Of a DNA stretch of 64,000 bases, positions 10,835-21,897 are shown piece after piece (positions within the stretch are counted from its first letter, which is position 1; each line of letters starts with the position of its first letter). A program made the position numbers and the translations under genes. Below the pieces are notes generated by a model. That model saw only the letters and a program-made list of their open reading frames with translations. It searched no databases and was not told where the DNA came from. The stretch spans positions 76,829,746 to 76,893,745 of the forward strand of contig NC_084613.1 in NCBI RefSeq assembly GCF_033978795.1. The letters are read 5' to 3'. This DNA is from Nerophis ophidion (Eukaryota; Chordata; Actinopteri; Syngnathiformes; Syngnathidae).

Positions 10835-11746
10835 CAGTGGGGCAAAAAAGTATTTAGTCAGCCACCGATTGTGCAAGTTCTCCCACTTAAAATGAGGACA
10901 GAGGTCTGTAATTTTCATCATAGGTACACTTCAACTGTGAGAGACAGAATGTGGGAAAAAATCCAGGAATTGACATTGTAGGAATTTTAAAGAATTTATT
11001 TGTAAATTATGGTGGAAAATAAGTATTTGGTCAACCATTCAAAGCTCTCACTGATGGAAGGAGGTTTTGGCTCAAAATCTCACGATACATGACCCCACTC
11101 ATTCTTTCCTTAACACGGATCAATCGTCCTGTCCCCTTAGCAGAAAAACAGCCCCAAAGCATGATGTTTCCACCCCCATGCTTCACAGTAGGTGTGGTGT
11201 TCTTAGGATGCAACTCAGTAGTCTTCTTCCTCCAAACACGACGAGTTGAGTTTATACCAAAAAGTTCTATTTTGGTTTCATCTGACCACATGACATTCTC
11301 CCAATCCTCTGCTGTATCATCCATGTATCCATTTTGGTATAAACTCAACTCGTCGTGTTTGGAGGAAGAAGAATACTGAGTTGCATCCCAAGAACACCAG
11401 ACCTACTGTGAAGCATGGGGGTGGAATCATCATGCTTTGGGGCTGTTTTTCTACTAAAGGGACAGGACGATTGATCCGTGTTAAGGAAAGAATGAATGGG
11501 GCCATGTATCGTGAGATTTTGAGCCAAAACCTCCTTCCATCAGTTACAGCTTTGAATGGTTGACCAAATACTTATTTTCTAACATAATTTACAAGTAAAT
11601 TCTTTAAAATTCCTACAATGTGAATTCCTGGATTTTTTTTTCACATTCTGTCTGTCATAGTTGAAGTGTACCTATGATGAAAATTACAGACCTCTGTCGT
11701 TATTTTAAGTGGGAGAACTTGCACTAAATACTTTTTTGCACCACTG
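10835..11746. mobile_element. Fold-back Tc1-like transposon
   Basis: The ends CAGTGGGGCAAAAAAG and CTTTTTTGCACCACTG are inverted and flanked by TA (10833-10834 and 11747-11748), as expected for Tc1/mariner. The whole element is a large hairpin. About 420 bp of left arm is repeated inverted in the right arm, around a loop at about 11260-11336. Both arms encode the C-terminal half of a Tc1-type transposase. The minus-strand reading includes WSDETKIELFG, which carries one Asp of the DDE triad. No complete transposase can be read. Confidence 0.88.
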
Positions 11747-11749
11747 TAT

Positions 11750-12410
11750 CTACTATAATTTTCAAAGTATCATCGACACTTGGAATGTTTAACTGTTGCC
11801 TGTTTGAAAACCTTCTAAGACCCTTGTTTTCTGTTTGTTAGGGTTAGGAATGTCAGCTGGTGGGGCTGTGCCCTCACTTAAGAGCCGCGCTGGACATTGA
11901 GCTGACAATTAGGTCCTTTTAGCACGTTGCCTAGCGCTGCTGCAATTAACTCTAATTCAAATGGGGCAACTTATTCATTTCTCTCCACTGCAATCCTTCT
12001 CACCTTGAGAGTGGAGAGGAGACATACGAGGACGTGAACGCTCCAATAGCCGAGAGAGACGTACAACCTATGAGGTATTACAGGTGTGGAAGCTTTAAAA
12101 CGGAATCTTCAAGGGCTTGTTGAAGGCAAGAATGTTCAAAATAACAAAGTGGGCTTCCCCCCCACCTCCCAATAGAAAGTGCTATCAATAGACTCCAAAG
12201 AGAGAGAGTTCAATGCCCAAAGAAAGACAGTGTGCGTCTTTCCCACGTTGCCTTACGTAAGAGGGATGTCTCGTCCTAAAAGAAGTGGATGCACAATCGT
12301 ATGAATCTCATCAAATATTGGGAAATTTAATATATGTGTATTTTAGTTGTTTGGAGCCAGAACCAAAACTGGTGTGGTTTGGTCATACCAGGAAGGAACT
12401 GGAAATGTGA
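11750..12410. other. Unique intergenic DNA, possible conserved element
   Basis: No repeat or ORF is recognised. Around 11930-12010 the sequence has TAAT-type homeodomain motifs (CAATTAACTCTAATTC) and low repetitiveness. It could be a conserved non-coding element; this rests on its appearance only. Confidence 0.3.
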
Positions 12411-12414
12411 TGTT

Positions 12415-13080
12415 TGTAAACATCATATTCTGTTTGAGTTTTTCGGGTCACTTGGGTTTTTCCGTTTAGTTCCTGTTTATGCACCTCTGGGTTTGTTACC
12501 ATAGCAACTTATTGTGAAGTGAAGTGAATTATATTTATATAGCGCTTTTCTCAAGTGACTCAAAGCGCTTTACATAGTGACACCCAATATCTAAGTTACA
12601 TTTAAACCAGTGTGGGTGGCACTGGGAGCAGGTGGGTAAAGTGTCTAACTAGGATGGCACAAGCGGGAATCGAACCTCCAACCCTCAAGTTCCTGGCACG
12701 GCCACTCTACCAACCGAGCTATGGTTTATTGCTTTCACCTGCTGCTTGTGCTCCTGACGCACACCTGTTTATCATCACTGACATTATTATTTAAGCCTGC
12801 CTTTGCCAGTTAGTCGGTTTGGCTTTTTTGTTTTTGCATCACGCGACTGCCGCCTAAGTTTATTCTTGTCCTCTAGCCCGTGCTAAGTATCATAGTCTGT
12901 GCTAAGTGTTAGCCTTAGCTTCCGGTGCGCTCGGCAAATTATCCAGTCGGTTTGTTTTCTGTATTTGTACCAGTATTGGTATTTTATAATTAAATCCAGT
13001 TTCTACCTGAAAGTCCTGTCCGGTTTTGCGTCCTTTGCATCCTGGGAGAACAATAATCCCGCATCACCATCCGACCCTTA
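12415..13080 (+). mobile_element. Probable solo LTR, split by an S2 SINE
   Basis: It shares with the LTRs at 8905 and 14350 the segment TTATTTAAGCCTGCCTTTGC and the ending block GGGAGAACAATAATC. The ends are approximate and no target duplication was resolved. Confidence 0.55.
12514..12724 (-). mobile_element. S2 tRNA-derived SINE
   Basis: Read on the minus strand it begins near the tRNA-like A box and carries a B box (GGTTCGATTCC-like, seen here as GGAATCGAACC). It ends in AGCGCTATATAAAT. CTTATTG and TTTATTG flank it as an imperfect duplication inside an LTR-like element. It is a retroposon, not a tRNA gene. Confidence 0.8.
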
Positions 13081-13085
13081 CGTCA

Positions 13086-13202
13086 ACCTTTTTTCAGTGA
13101 TGTACCCCCTGTGAACATTTTTGAAATTCAAGTACCCCCTAACCAGAGCAAAGCATTTTTGGTTGAAAAAAAAAGAGATAAAGAAGTAAAATACAGCACT
13201 AT
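13086..13202 (-). mobile_element. Fragment of the CAGTGGTTCTCAAA hAT family
   Basis: The text around TACCCCCTGTGAACAT and AGCAAAGCATTTTTGGTTG is the reverse complement of the right part of the hAT MITE at 21898-22700. The terminal repeat is missing. Confidence 0.7.
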
Positions 13203-14316
13203 GTCATCAGGGATGCAACTAAGTATTCTTCTTCCGCCAAACACGACGAGTTGGGTTTATACCAAAAAGTTCTATTTTGGTTTCATCTGACCACATGACG
13301 TTCTCCCAATCCTCTGCTGTATCATCCATGTATCCATTTTGGTATAAACTCAACTCGTCGTGTTTGGAGGAAGAAGAATACTGAGTTGCATCCCAGGAAC
13401 ACCATACCTACTGTGAAGCATGGGGGTGGAAACATCATGCTTTGGGGCTGTTTTTCTGCTAAGGGGACAGGACGATTGATCCGTGTTAAGGAAAGAATGA
13501 ATGGGGCCATGTATCGTGAGATTGTGAGCCAAAACCTCCTTCCATCAGAGAGCTTTGAATGGTTGACCTAGTACTTATTTTCCACCATAATTTACAAATA
13601 AATTATTTAAAATTCCTACAATGTGAATTCCTGTTTTTTTTTTCACATTCTGTCTCTCACAGTTGAAGTGTACCTATGATGAAAATTACAGACCTCTGTC
13701 GTTATTTTAAGTGGGAGAACTTGCACAATTGGTGGCTGACTAAATACTTTTTTGCCCCACTGTAAGTCGCCCCTGAGTTCTATTTTGGTTTCATCTGACC
13801 ACATGACATTCTCCCAATCCTCTGCTGTATCATCCATGTATCCATTTTGGTATAAACTCAACTCATCGTGTTTGGAGGAAGAAGAATACTGAGTTGCATC
13901 CCAGGAACACCATACCAAATTCCAAATACCAAAAAATATATTAATACGTTAATGGGTGCAACAAAAAGCATGGGGGTGGAAACATCATGCTTTGGGGCTG
14001 TTTTTCTGCTAAGGGGACAGGACGATTGATCCGTGTTAAGGAAAGAATGAATGGGGCCATGTATCGTGAGATTTTGAGCCAAAACCTCCTTCCATCAGTG
14101 AGAGCTTTGAATGGTTGACCAAATACTTATTTTCCAACATAATTTTCAAGTAAATTCTTTAAAATTCCTACAATCTGAATTCCTGGATTTTTTTTTCACA
14201 TTCTGTCTCTCATAGTTGAAGTGTACCTATGATGAAAATTACAGACCTCTGTCATCATTTTAAGTGGGAGAACTTGCACAATCGGTGGCTGACTAAATAC
14301 TTTTTTGCCCCACTGT
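13203..14316 (+). mobile_element. Two tandem Tc1-like half elements
   Basis: Each half carries the loop and right arm of the fold-back Tc1 seen at 10835. The unit starting TCTATTTTGGTTTC at 13271 begins again at 13779, a 508-bp period. Both units encode the transposase C-terminal half on the plus strand. Both end at the TTTTTTGCCCCACTGTA terminus followed by AAGTCGC of a pogo-like element. In the second unit a foreign segment of about 50 bp replaces part of the ORF near 13918-13970. Confidence 0.8.
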
Positions 14317-14951
14317 AAGTCGCTCCTGAGTATAAGTCGCACCCCTGGCTGTTGAGATCCACTTTTCGGATCCTCCACATATTATTGTTTATTGTTCCAT
14401 TTTTATTTTCACTCCATCTGATCCCATTATTACCTGTTTAAGTCGGTCACCATGGTTACTCATCAGTTCACCTGCTGCTCACGCTCCGCACACCTGCTAC
14501 AGATAATCACAGTCACTTTATAAGCCGTCCTCTTTTGTTTGTTCAGCCTGGGTTCATGATTTGCTTTTCACGCAACAAGTTACGCCTGCAATACTCTCAA
14601 GTATGAATATTCTCGCTAAGCTTTTCACGCTAGCCATTCATTGTTCATTCCAGTTCTCATGCTGAAGTTTTTGTTTTACTGTTTTATGTGCCTACGTGCC
14701 AGTTTATTTCTCATTGTTGTATATCCTAGCTTTTATGCTAGCGTCCTTTGTTTGTTTCATTCTACTAGCTCTAGCATTTTTGTTATATAGCTCTTTTTGT
14801 TATTTAAATAAATTGTGTATATCTTACCTTTGCTGTGTTCACTTGACGCATCCTCGAGGGAATCGAACCCGGCATCACAATGCCGAACAGACGTAACACT
14901 GGCCAAACTATGAAAAAAAACTGCGACTTATAGTCCGAAAAATACGGTACT
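14317..14951 (+). mobile_element. Pogo-like MITE fragment, split by a solo LTR
   Basis: The left piece ends in GTATAAGTCGCACCCCTGGC. The right piece resumes CTGGCCAAACTATG and ends GACTTATAGTCCGAAAAATACGGTA, the terminus of the family at 31562 and 62791. The left end is lost to the adjoining Tc1 unit. Confidence 0.75.
14350..14898 (+). mobile_element. Solo LTR with 5-bp target duplication
   Basis: The 549-bp element begins TGTT and ends AACA. It is flanked by CTGGC on both sides (14345-14349 and 14899-14903), the hallmark of LTR-element integration. A TATA-like TTTATAAG (14517-14524) and the signal AATAAA (14807-14812) give a U3-R-U5 layout. No internal coding region remains, so recombination between LTRs is likely. 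The superfamily is not assigned. Confidence 0.85.
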
Positions 14952-15876
14952 AATACCGGTATACCGTACAACCCTAGTCTGTCATATAGTTGGTACTCTC
15001 TAAAATAATTCTAATAAGTCATCCCCCTAACCAAAAATGGTACAGACTGATTGATGCACCTCATCCTTCATGAACTATGACATAGTCTGCTGGCTATCAA
15101 ACTGACAAAGATACACGTTTCCACTTTTATTAACAATGTGTGCTCTGCTGAGTGGCCATCCAGTTACGGCAAGAACGAGAACATCCATAGACATAGTTAC
15201 AGCCCCGTTGTCCAAATGTTACGAGGCAATACCCCTGCGATCAAATATCCTTAGATGATCTCAGACGGCCATCATTAATCACATTAGTTCATTCGTCTTT
15301 TAAAGGTGAGCTGGCAAAGAGACGCCACATTTTCCGCTCACCCTCCTCGTATGAAGTGATGTGTTGACCTCTGAGAGGTTTATCCTGATAAAGCAGGCAT
15401 GGTACACTCAGGTCTATTAGATAGAGTGCATGCCACAGGCAGCGGGTCATGGAAAAGTCTTGAGTTTGACGTGCACTCACCCTCTCACTCTTTTTTTTTT
15501 TTTTTTTTAACCCTGTCTGTCAGGCCGTGGTTGACTCACTCACAACACACACACATCACTAAATGCTGACATCATGATGTGTAACACGGGAGCGGCGGCG
15601 TGAGCGCGGGTAAAAGAAACAAATGACACATGCTCTACTTTAAAAAAAGGCGATGCTGGTTCTACGCAGGAGATTGAAATCAGTCGAGACATGCAATCAA
15701 CCTGAGAATGAGGAAAGAGCAAAAAAGCGAGCACAGGCTATGAGTAATGGCATTTTCAATAGAGTGAGATTAAGTTGCTTTGAAAAAGGTTGCATTCTTT
15801 AAGAATACATGTCAATTTGCAAGTTAAACACATACAATTAAAGGAATCAAATACATGATTCCACCCGGTGGAAGAA
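14952..15876. other. Mostly unique intergenic DNA
   Basis: A poly-T run lies near 15490-15509. The stretch 15230-15480 is non-repetitive and could be conserved non-coding DNA. No ORF shows recognisable protein similarity. Confidence 0.35.
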
Positions 15877-16132
15877 ACTTATTTCGGTCGCTTGTACTCG
15901 TGATCTTGTCCTTTCGGTCATAAACCAAAGCTCATGACCATAGGTGAGGATGGGAACGTAAATCGACAGGTAAATTGAGAGCTTTGCCTTCCGGCTCAGC
16001 TCCTTGTTCACCACAACGGATCGATCCAGCGTCCGCATTACTGAAGACGCCGCACCGATCCACCTGTCGATCTCACAATCCACTCTTCCCTCACTCGGGA
16101 TCAAGACTCCTATGGTACTTGAACTCCTCCAC
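15877..16132 (-). pseudogene. Rex3-like (RTE) LINE ORF fragment, minus strand
   Basis: The minus strand encodes the segment before and after VVVNKELSRKAKLSIYLSIY and ILTYGHELW, the C-terminal part of an RTE-clade reverse transcriptase protein. The same segment is on the plus strand at 20536-21353. An AT repeat truncates it at its 5' side. It forms the left arm of a near-perfect palindrome with 16175-16306. Confidence 0.8.
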
Positions 16133-16134
16133 TT

Positions 16135-16135
<1 letters not shown>

Positions 16136-16174
<39 letters not shown>
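16136..16174. repeat. (AT)n microsatellite in the palindrome centre
   Basis: About 20 AT units lie between the two inverted Rex3-like arms. Confidence 0.9.
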
Positions 16175-16179
<5 letters not shown>

Positions 16180-16455
16180 TGATCCCGAGTGAGGGAAGAA
16201 TGGATTGTGAGATCGACAGGTGGATCGGTGCGGCGTCTTCAGTAATGCGGACGCTGGATCGATCCGTTGTGGTGAAGAAGGAGCTGAGCCGGAAGGCAAA
16301 GCTCTCTGGTCAGAATGCCACCCGAACGCCTCCCTAGGAAGGTGTTTAGGGCACGTCCAGCCAGTAGGAAAAGACCCTGGACACGTTGGGAAGACTATGT
16401 CTCCCGGCTGGCCTGGGAACGCCTCGGGATCCCCCAGGAAGAGCTGGACGATTTT
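16175..16455 (+). pseudogene. Rex3-like LINE ORF fragment, plus strand, internally deleted
   Basis: The first 132 bp are the inverted copy of 15977-16108. After GGCAAAGCTCTC the sequence jumps to TGGTCAGAATGCCACCCGAA, which lies more than 200 bp further on in the fuller copy at 20536-21353. This is therefore an internal deletion. The reading frame is broken. Confidence 0.8.
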
Positions 16456-16512
16456 TTTCTTTTTAAACTTTTCACATGTATTTGATTGATATATATACAT
16501 ATATATATATAT

Positions 16513-17154
16513 CCATCCATCCCATCCATTTTCTACCACTTATTTCCTTTTGGGGTCGCGGGGGGCGCTGGTGCCTATCTCAGCTACAATCGGGCGGAAG
16601 GCGGGGTACACCCTGGATAAGTCGCCACCTCATCGCAGGGCCAACACAGATAGACAGATAACATTCACACTCACGTTCCAATTTAGTGTTGCCAATCAAC
16701 CTATCCCCAGGTGCGTGTCTTTGGAAGTGGGAGGAAGCCGGAGTACCCGGAGGGAACCCGCGTAGTCACGGGGAGAACATGCAAACTCCACACAGAAAGA
16801 TCCCGAGCACGGGATTGAACCCAGGATTACTCAGGACCTTAAAATTTCTATATAAGACACATTGTAAACAAGAATAATGGGTTCTAGACTTGACAAAAGT
16901 CCGTGGTCATCATTGTCACCGACGTCCCACTGGGTCTGAGTTTTCCTTGCCCTTATGTGGGCCTACCGACGATGTCGTAGTGGTTTGTGTTGTGGTTTGT
17001 GCAGCCCTTTGAGACACTAGTGATTTAGGGCAATATAAATGAACATTGATTGATTGATTGATATTTTAGTAAACATTTGTACACTTGGAACACAATAATA
17101 ATGTTCTATAGAGTAATGTATATCAAACAATTGTATTGTGAGGCAGACGCACTA
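16513..17154 (-). mobile_element. S1 SINE carrying an insertion between its boxes
   Basis: The tail CCATCCATCC and body run to AGGACCTT at about 16841, and the SINE 5' part GTATTGTGAGGCAGACGCAC resumes at 17135. Between them lies a segment also found, in matching order, beside the S1 copy at 35370-35826. In this copy that segment is itself split by an L2-like 3' end. Confidence 0.8.
16908..17061 (+). mobile_element. L2-like LINE 3' end with ATTG tail
   Basis: The text from CCGACGTCCCACTGGGTCTG to the (ATTG)n tail is the reverse complement of the start of the L2-like copy at 18251-19095. It is a 5'-truncated insertion inside the extra segment of the S1 SINE. Confidence 0.75.
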
Positions 17155-17162
17155 ACATATAT

Positions 17163-17960
17163 TAGGGCTGCGAATCTTTGAGTGTCCCAGGATTCGATTC
17201 AATATCGATTCTTGGGGTCGCGATTCGATTATATATAAACTTTTTTGATTCAACGCGATTCTCGATTCAAAAACGACATTTTTCAGATTCAAAACAATTC
17301 TGTATTCATTCAATACATAGGATTTCAGCAGGATCTACCCCAGTTTGCCGACATGCAAACAGAGTAGTAGATTTAAAAAAAAAAAAAGCTTTTATAATTG
17401 TAAAGGACAATGTTTTATCAACTGATTGCAATAATGTAAATTTGTTTTAACCATTAAACGAACCAAAAATACGACTTATTTTATCTTTGTGAAAACATTG
17501 GACACAGTGTGTTGTCAAGCTTATGAGATGCGATGCAAGTGTAAGCCACTGTGACACTATTGTTGTTTTTTTTTTTTTTATAAATGTCGAATGATAATGT
17601 CAATGAGGGATTTTTAATCACTGCTATGCGGACATTATAACTCATATTGATACTGTTGTTGATAATATTCATTTTTTTTCACAACTTTTGGTTTGTTCTG
17701 TGTCATGTTTGTGTCTCCTTTCAATTGGTCTTTTTATTGCGGTTCTGACTGTTGCTGGGTCAGGTTTGGTTTTGGAATTGGATTGCATTGTTATGGTATT
17801 GCTGTTTAGTGGTTTGTTGGAATGATACATTTTTTTTAAATAAAAAATCGTTTTTTAAATTAAAAAAAAAAAAGATTTTTGTAAAAATTTGAATCGATTC
17901 TAAATCGCACAACATAAACGATTCGATTCGTAGTCGAATCGATTTTTTCCCACACCCCTA
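17163..17960. mobile_element. hAT-like MITE (TAGGGCTGCGAATC family)
   Basis: It starts TAGGGCTGCGAATC and ends CCCACACCCCTA, with many ATTCGATTC motifs near both ends. ACATATAT and ATATATAT flank it, 7 of 8 matching, though the right flank runs into an AT repeat. Inner ORFs are not conserved. It sits in the 5' part of an S1 SINE. Confidence 0.65.
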
Positions 17961-19095
<1,135 letters not shown>

Positions 19096-19105
19096 CGCAT
19101 ATATA

Positions 19106-19137
19106 CATATCCATCCATTTTCTACCGCTTATTCCCT

Positions 19138-19198
<61 letters not shown>
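19106..19198. repeat. S1 SINE stub and (AT)n repeat
   Basis: CCATCCATTTTCTACCGC is a stub of the S1 tail. It is followed by about 29 AT units and a short AC run. Confidence 0.85.
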
Positions 19199-19200
<2 letters not shown>

Positions 19201-19599
19201 GCACACACACACCCCATCCCCAGTGGGCCTTTTGTATATCTTCCTAATTCTGAGGTCTGAAGGTTGGCATGTGTGTTTACAACAACGCAACATTATGTTG
19301 TCTTTGGGGTGCAGTTTGCTTGTGGACGCATTCGCGTCGGTGACGTTTCCATTCGCGCACACTGTCATAAACCTTTTAAAAATTTTTTATTTACGCCTAG
19401 TTTAAGGAGAAGAAACAGCACCACCTACCGGCAGCCGCCTGTAATGTCAGCTGGACTGGAGCAAGTTGGCAGGTCGTGTTAGCAAAGAGGTATTTTTTAC
19501 ATTTTCACCAACCGCCAAAAACAAGCCGGACACCCAGCCGGGAGGTCTTCCACGTACTCGCTCCAGTTGTTTATTTTAACACTAAACCGTTATTTCCTT

Positions 19600-19778
19600 C
19601 CTGGTTTGAATCTCCATCCGAGGACTAGGTAGCGACTTAGTTAGCCGCTAACCAGTTTAGCTTAGTCCAGCTCGCTAGCTCCCGCTATGTCGCAGTCGAG
19701 CTGCTTGGACCTTCTTTGAGCTGGCGAGTTAGCTCACAAACTGTGACAAACTTCACCTCAAGGCGGAACCCACTCAAG
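19600..19778 (+). promoter_or_regulatory. Candidate non-coding first exon and promoter area
   Basis: From about 19260 to 19860 the sequence is unique, GC-richer and free of recognised repeats, unlike its neighbours. It holds repeated GCTAGC/TTAGC-type words common in fish 5' UTRs. It ends in CACTCAAG followed by GTGTGT (donor at 19779). A TGACGTTTCC box lies near 19340. It could be the untranslated first exon of LCLAT1, whose ATG exon starts at an acceptor about 31 kb downstream. No transcript evidence is available and another gene is possible. Confidence 0.3.
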
Positions 19779-20436
19779 GTGTGTATTTTAATTCTTGTGT
19801 GATTCACTTCCTGCTCGGCGTGACAGTCCACACACGGCTGGCATGTCGGCAAGTGTGAGCTAAATATAACCAGGGCGAGTTGGCCGAGATCCTATTACAC
19901 ACCTACTATTTACCTTTTAACCTTAATTAATAATGCAATTACCTCTCCAGAAACAATGCGGCTTTCCGAATTCCCTCAACTAGGGGTCACCAAGGCGGTG
20001 CCCGCGGGCAACAGGTAGACCGTCAGAATCAGATGAGTAGCCCGCTGGCCTGTTCTAAAAATAGCTCAAATAGCAGCACTTACCAGTGAGCTGCCTCTAT
20101 TTTTTTTAAATTATATTTATTTACTAACAAGCTGGTCTCGCTTTGCTCGACATTTTTAATTCTAAGAGAGACAAAACTCATAGAATTTGAAAATCCAAGA
20201 AAATATTTTAAAGACTTGGTCTTCACTTGTTTAAATAAATACATGTATTTGTTTACTTTGCTTCTTATAACTTTCAGAAAGACAATTTTAGAGGAAAAAA
20301 ATACAACCTTAAAAATGATTTTAGGATTTTCAAAAGCATACACCTTTTTACCTTTTAAATTCCTTTCTCTTCTTTCCTGACAATTTAAATCCATTTTCAA
20401 GTATTTTTTTTATTTTTATTGTGAAGAATAATACAT

Positions 20437-20490
20437 CCATCTATCCATTTTCTACCGCTTATTCCCTTTTGGGGTTGCGGGCGGCGCGCC
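20437..20490 (-). mobile_element. Very short S1 SINE insertion
   Basis: Only 54 bp of tail-proximal SINE is present. AGAATAATACAT flanks it exactly on both sides (20425-20436 and 20491-20502). This shows that a strongly 5'-truncated copy was integrated by target-primed reverse transcription. Confidence 0.9.
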
Positions 20491-20535
20491 AGAATAATAC
20501 ATACATTTTAAATTAATTCTTCAATTTAGCTTCTG

Positions 20536-21353
20536 GAAACCGGATCCCCTCAATTTCCATGCCACAGGATTAGGTCTCTGCTTTTTGCAGATGATGTGGT
20601 CCTGATGGCTTCATCTGGCCGGGATCTTCAGCTCTCACTGGATCGGTTCGCAGCCGAGTGTGAAGCGACCGGAATGAGAATCAGCACCTCCAAGTCCGAG
20701 TCCATGGTTCTCGCCCGGAAAAGGGTGGAGTGCCATCTCCGGGTTGGGGAGGAGACCCTGCCCCAAGTGGAGGAGTTCAAGTACCTAGGAGTCTTGTTCA
20801 CGAGTGGGGGAAGAGTGGATCGTGCGGCGTCTTCAGTAATGCGGACGTTGTATCGATCTGTTGTGGTGAAGAAGGAGCTGAGCCGGAAGGCAAAGCTCTC
20901 AATTTACCGGTCGATCTACGTTCCCATCCTCACCTATGGTCATGAGCTTTGGGTCACGACCTAAAGGATAAGATCACGGGTACAAGCGGCCGAAATTAGT
21001 TTCCTCTGCCGTGTGGCGGGGCTCTCCCTTAGAGATTGGGTGAGAAGCTCTGCCATCCGGGAGGAACTCAAAGTAAAGCCGCTGCTCCTCCACATCGAGA
21101 GGAGCCAGATGAGGTGGTTCGGGCATCTGGTCAGGATGCCACCCGAACGCCTCCCTAGGGAGGTGTTTAAGGCACGTCCAACTGGTAGGAGGCCACGGGG
21201 AAGACTATGTCTCCCGGCTGGCCTGGGAACGCCTCGGGATCCCCCGGGAAGAGCTAGACGAAGTGGCTGGAGAGAGGGAAGTCTGGGCTTCCCTGCTTAG
21301 GCTGTTGCCCCCGCGACCCGACCTCGGATAAGCGGAAGATGATGGATGGATGG
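20536..21353 (+). pseudogene. Rex3-like RTE LINE, 5'-truncated insertion
   Basis: The plus strand encodes the C-terminal half of an RTE-type ORF2: FADDVVLMASSGRD (FADD catalytic motif near 20580-20600), then VEEFKYLGVLFTSGG, KKELSRKAKLSIY, ILTYGHELW, and after a stop (about 20961) RVAGLSLRDWVR and RSQMRWFGHLVRMPPERLP. The frame is broken near 20961 and again near 21210. The 3' end is AAGCGGAAGATGATGGATGG. Perfect 13-bp duplications AATTTAGCTTCTG lie at 20523-20535 and 21354-21366. The Rex3 name rests on family knowledge (RTE clade, GATG tail). Confidence 0.88.
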
Positions 21354-21897
21354 AATTTAGCTTCTGTTTTTTCGACGAAGAATATTTGTGAAATATTTCT
21401 TCAAACTTATTATGATTAAAATTCAAAACAAATATTCTGGCAAATCTAGAAAATCTGTAGAATCAAATTTAAATCTTATTTCCAAGTCTTTTGAATTTCT
21501 TTTAAAATTGTTGTTCTGGAAAATCTAGAAGAAATAATGACTTGTCTTTGTTAGAAATATAGCTTGGTCCAATTTGTTATATATTCTAACAAAGTGCAGA
21601 TTGGATTTTAACCTATTTAAAACATGTCATCAAATTTCTAAAATTAATATTAATCAGGGAAAATGACTAAAGATGTTCCATAAATTATTTTTTTAATTTT
21701 TTCTAAAAGATTAAAATTAGCTGGTCTTCACTTGTTTAAATAAATTAATTTTTTTTTTTTTACTTTCTTTCTTATAACTTTCAGAAAGACAATATTAGAA
21801 AAAAAAAAGACAACCTTAAAAATGATTTTAGGATTTTTAAACACATATACCTTTTTACCTTTTAAATTCCTTCCTCTTCTTTCCTGACAATTTAAAT

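Noticed and set aside
11031..11348. Functional Tc1 transposase gene
   Set aside because: Only the C-terminal half is present, in inverted duplicate. The N-terminal DNA-binding domain and the first catalytic Asp are absent.
14317..14951. Structured RNA or riboswitch from the AAGTCGC...GCGACTT pairing
   Set aside because: The pairing is the terminal inverted repeat of a pogo-like element found elsewhere with TA flanks.
15847..16539. 230-codon minus-strand ORF
   Set aside because: It spans the Rex3-like palindrome and reads through the AT repeat as Ile-Tyr runs. Only the LINE-derived segments have protein meaning.
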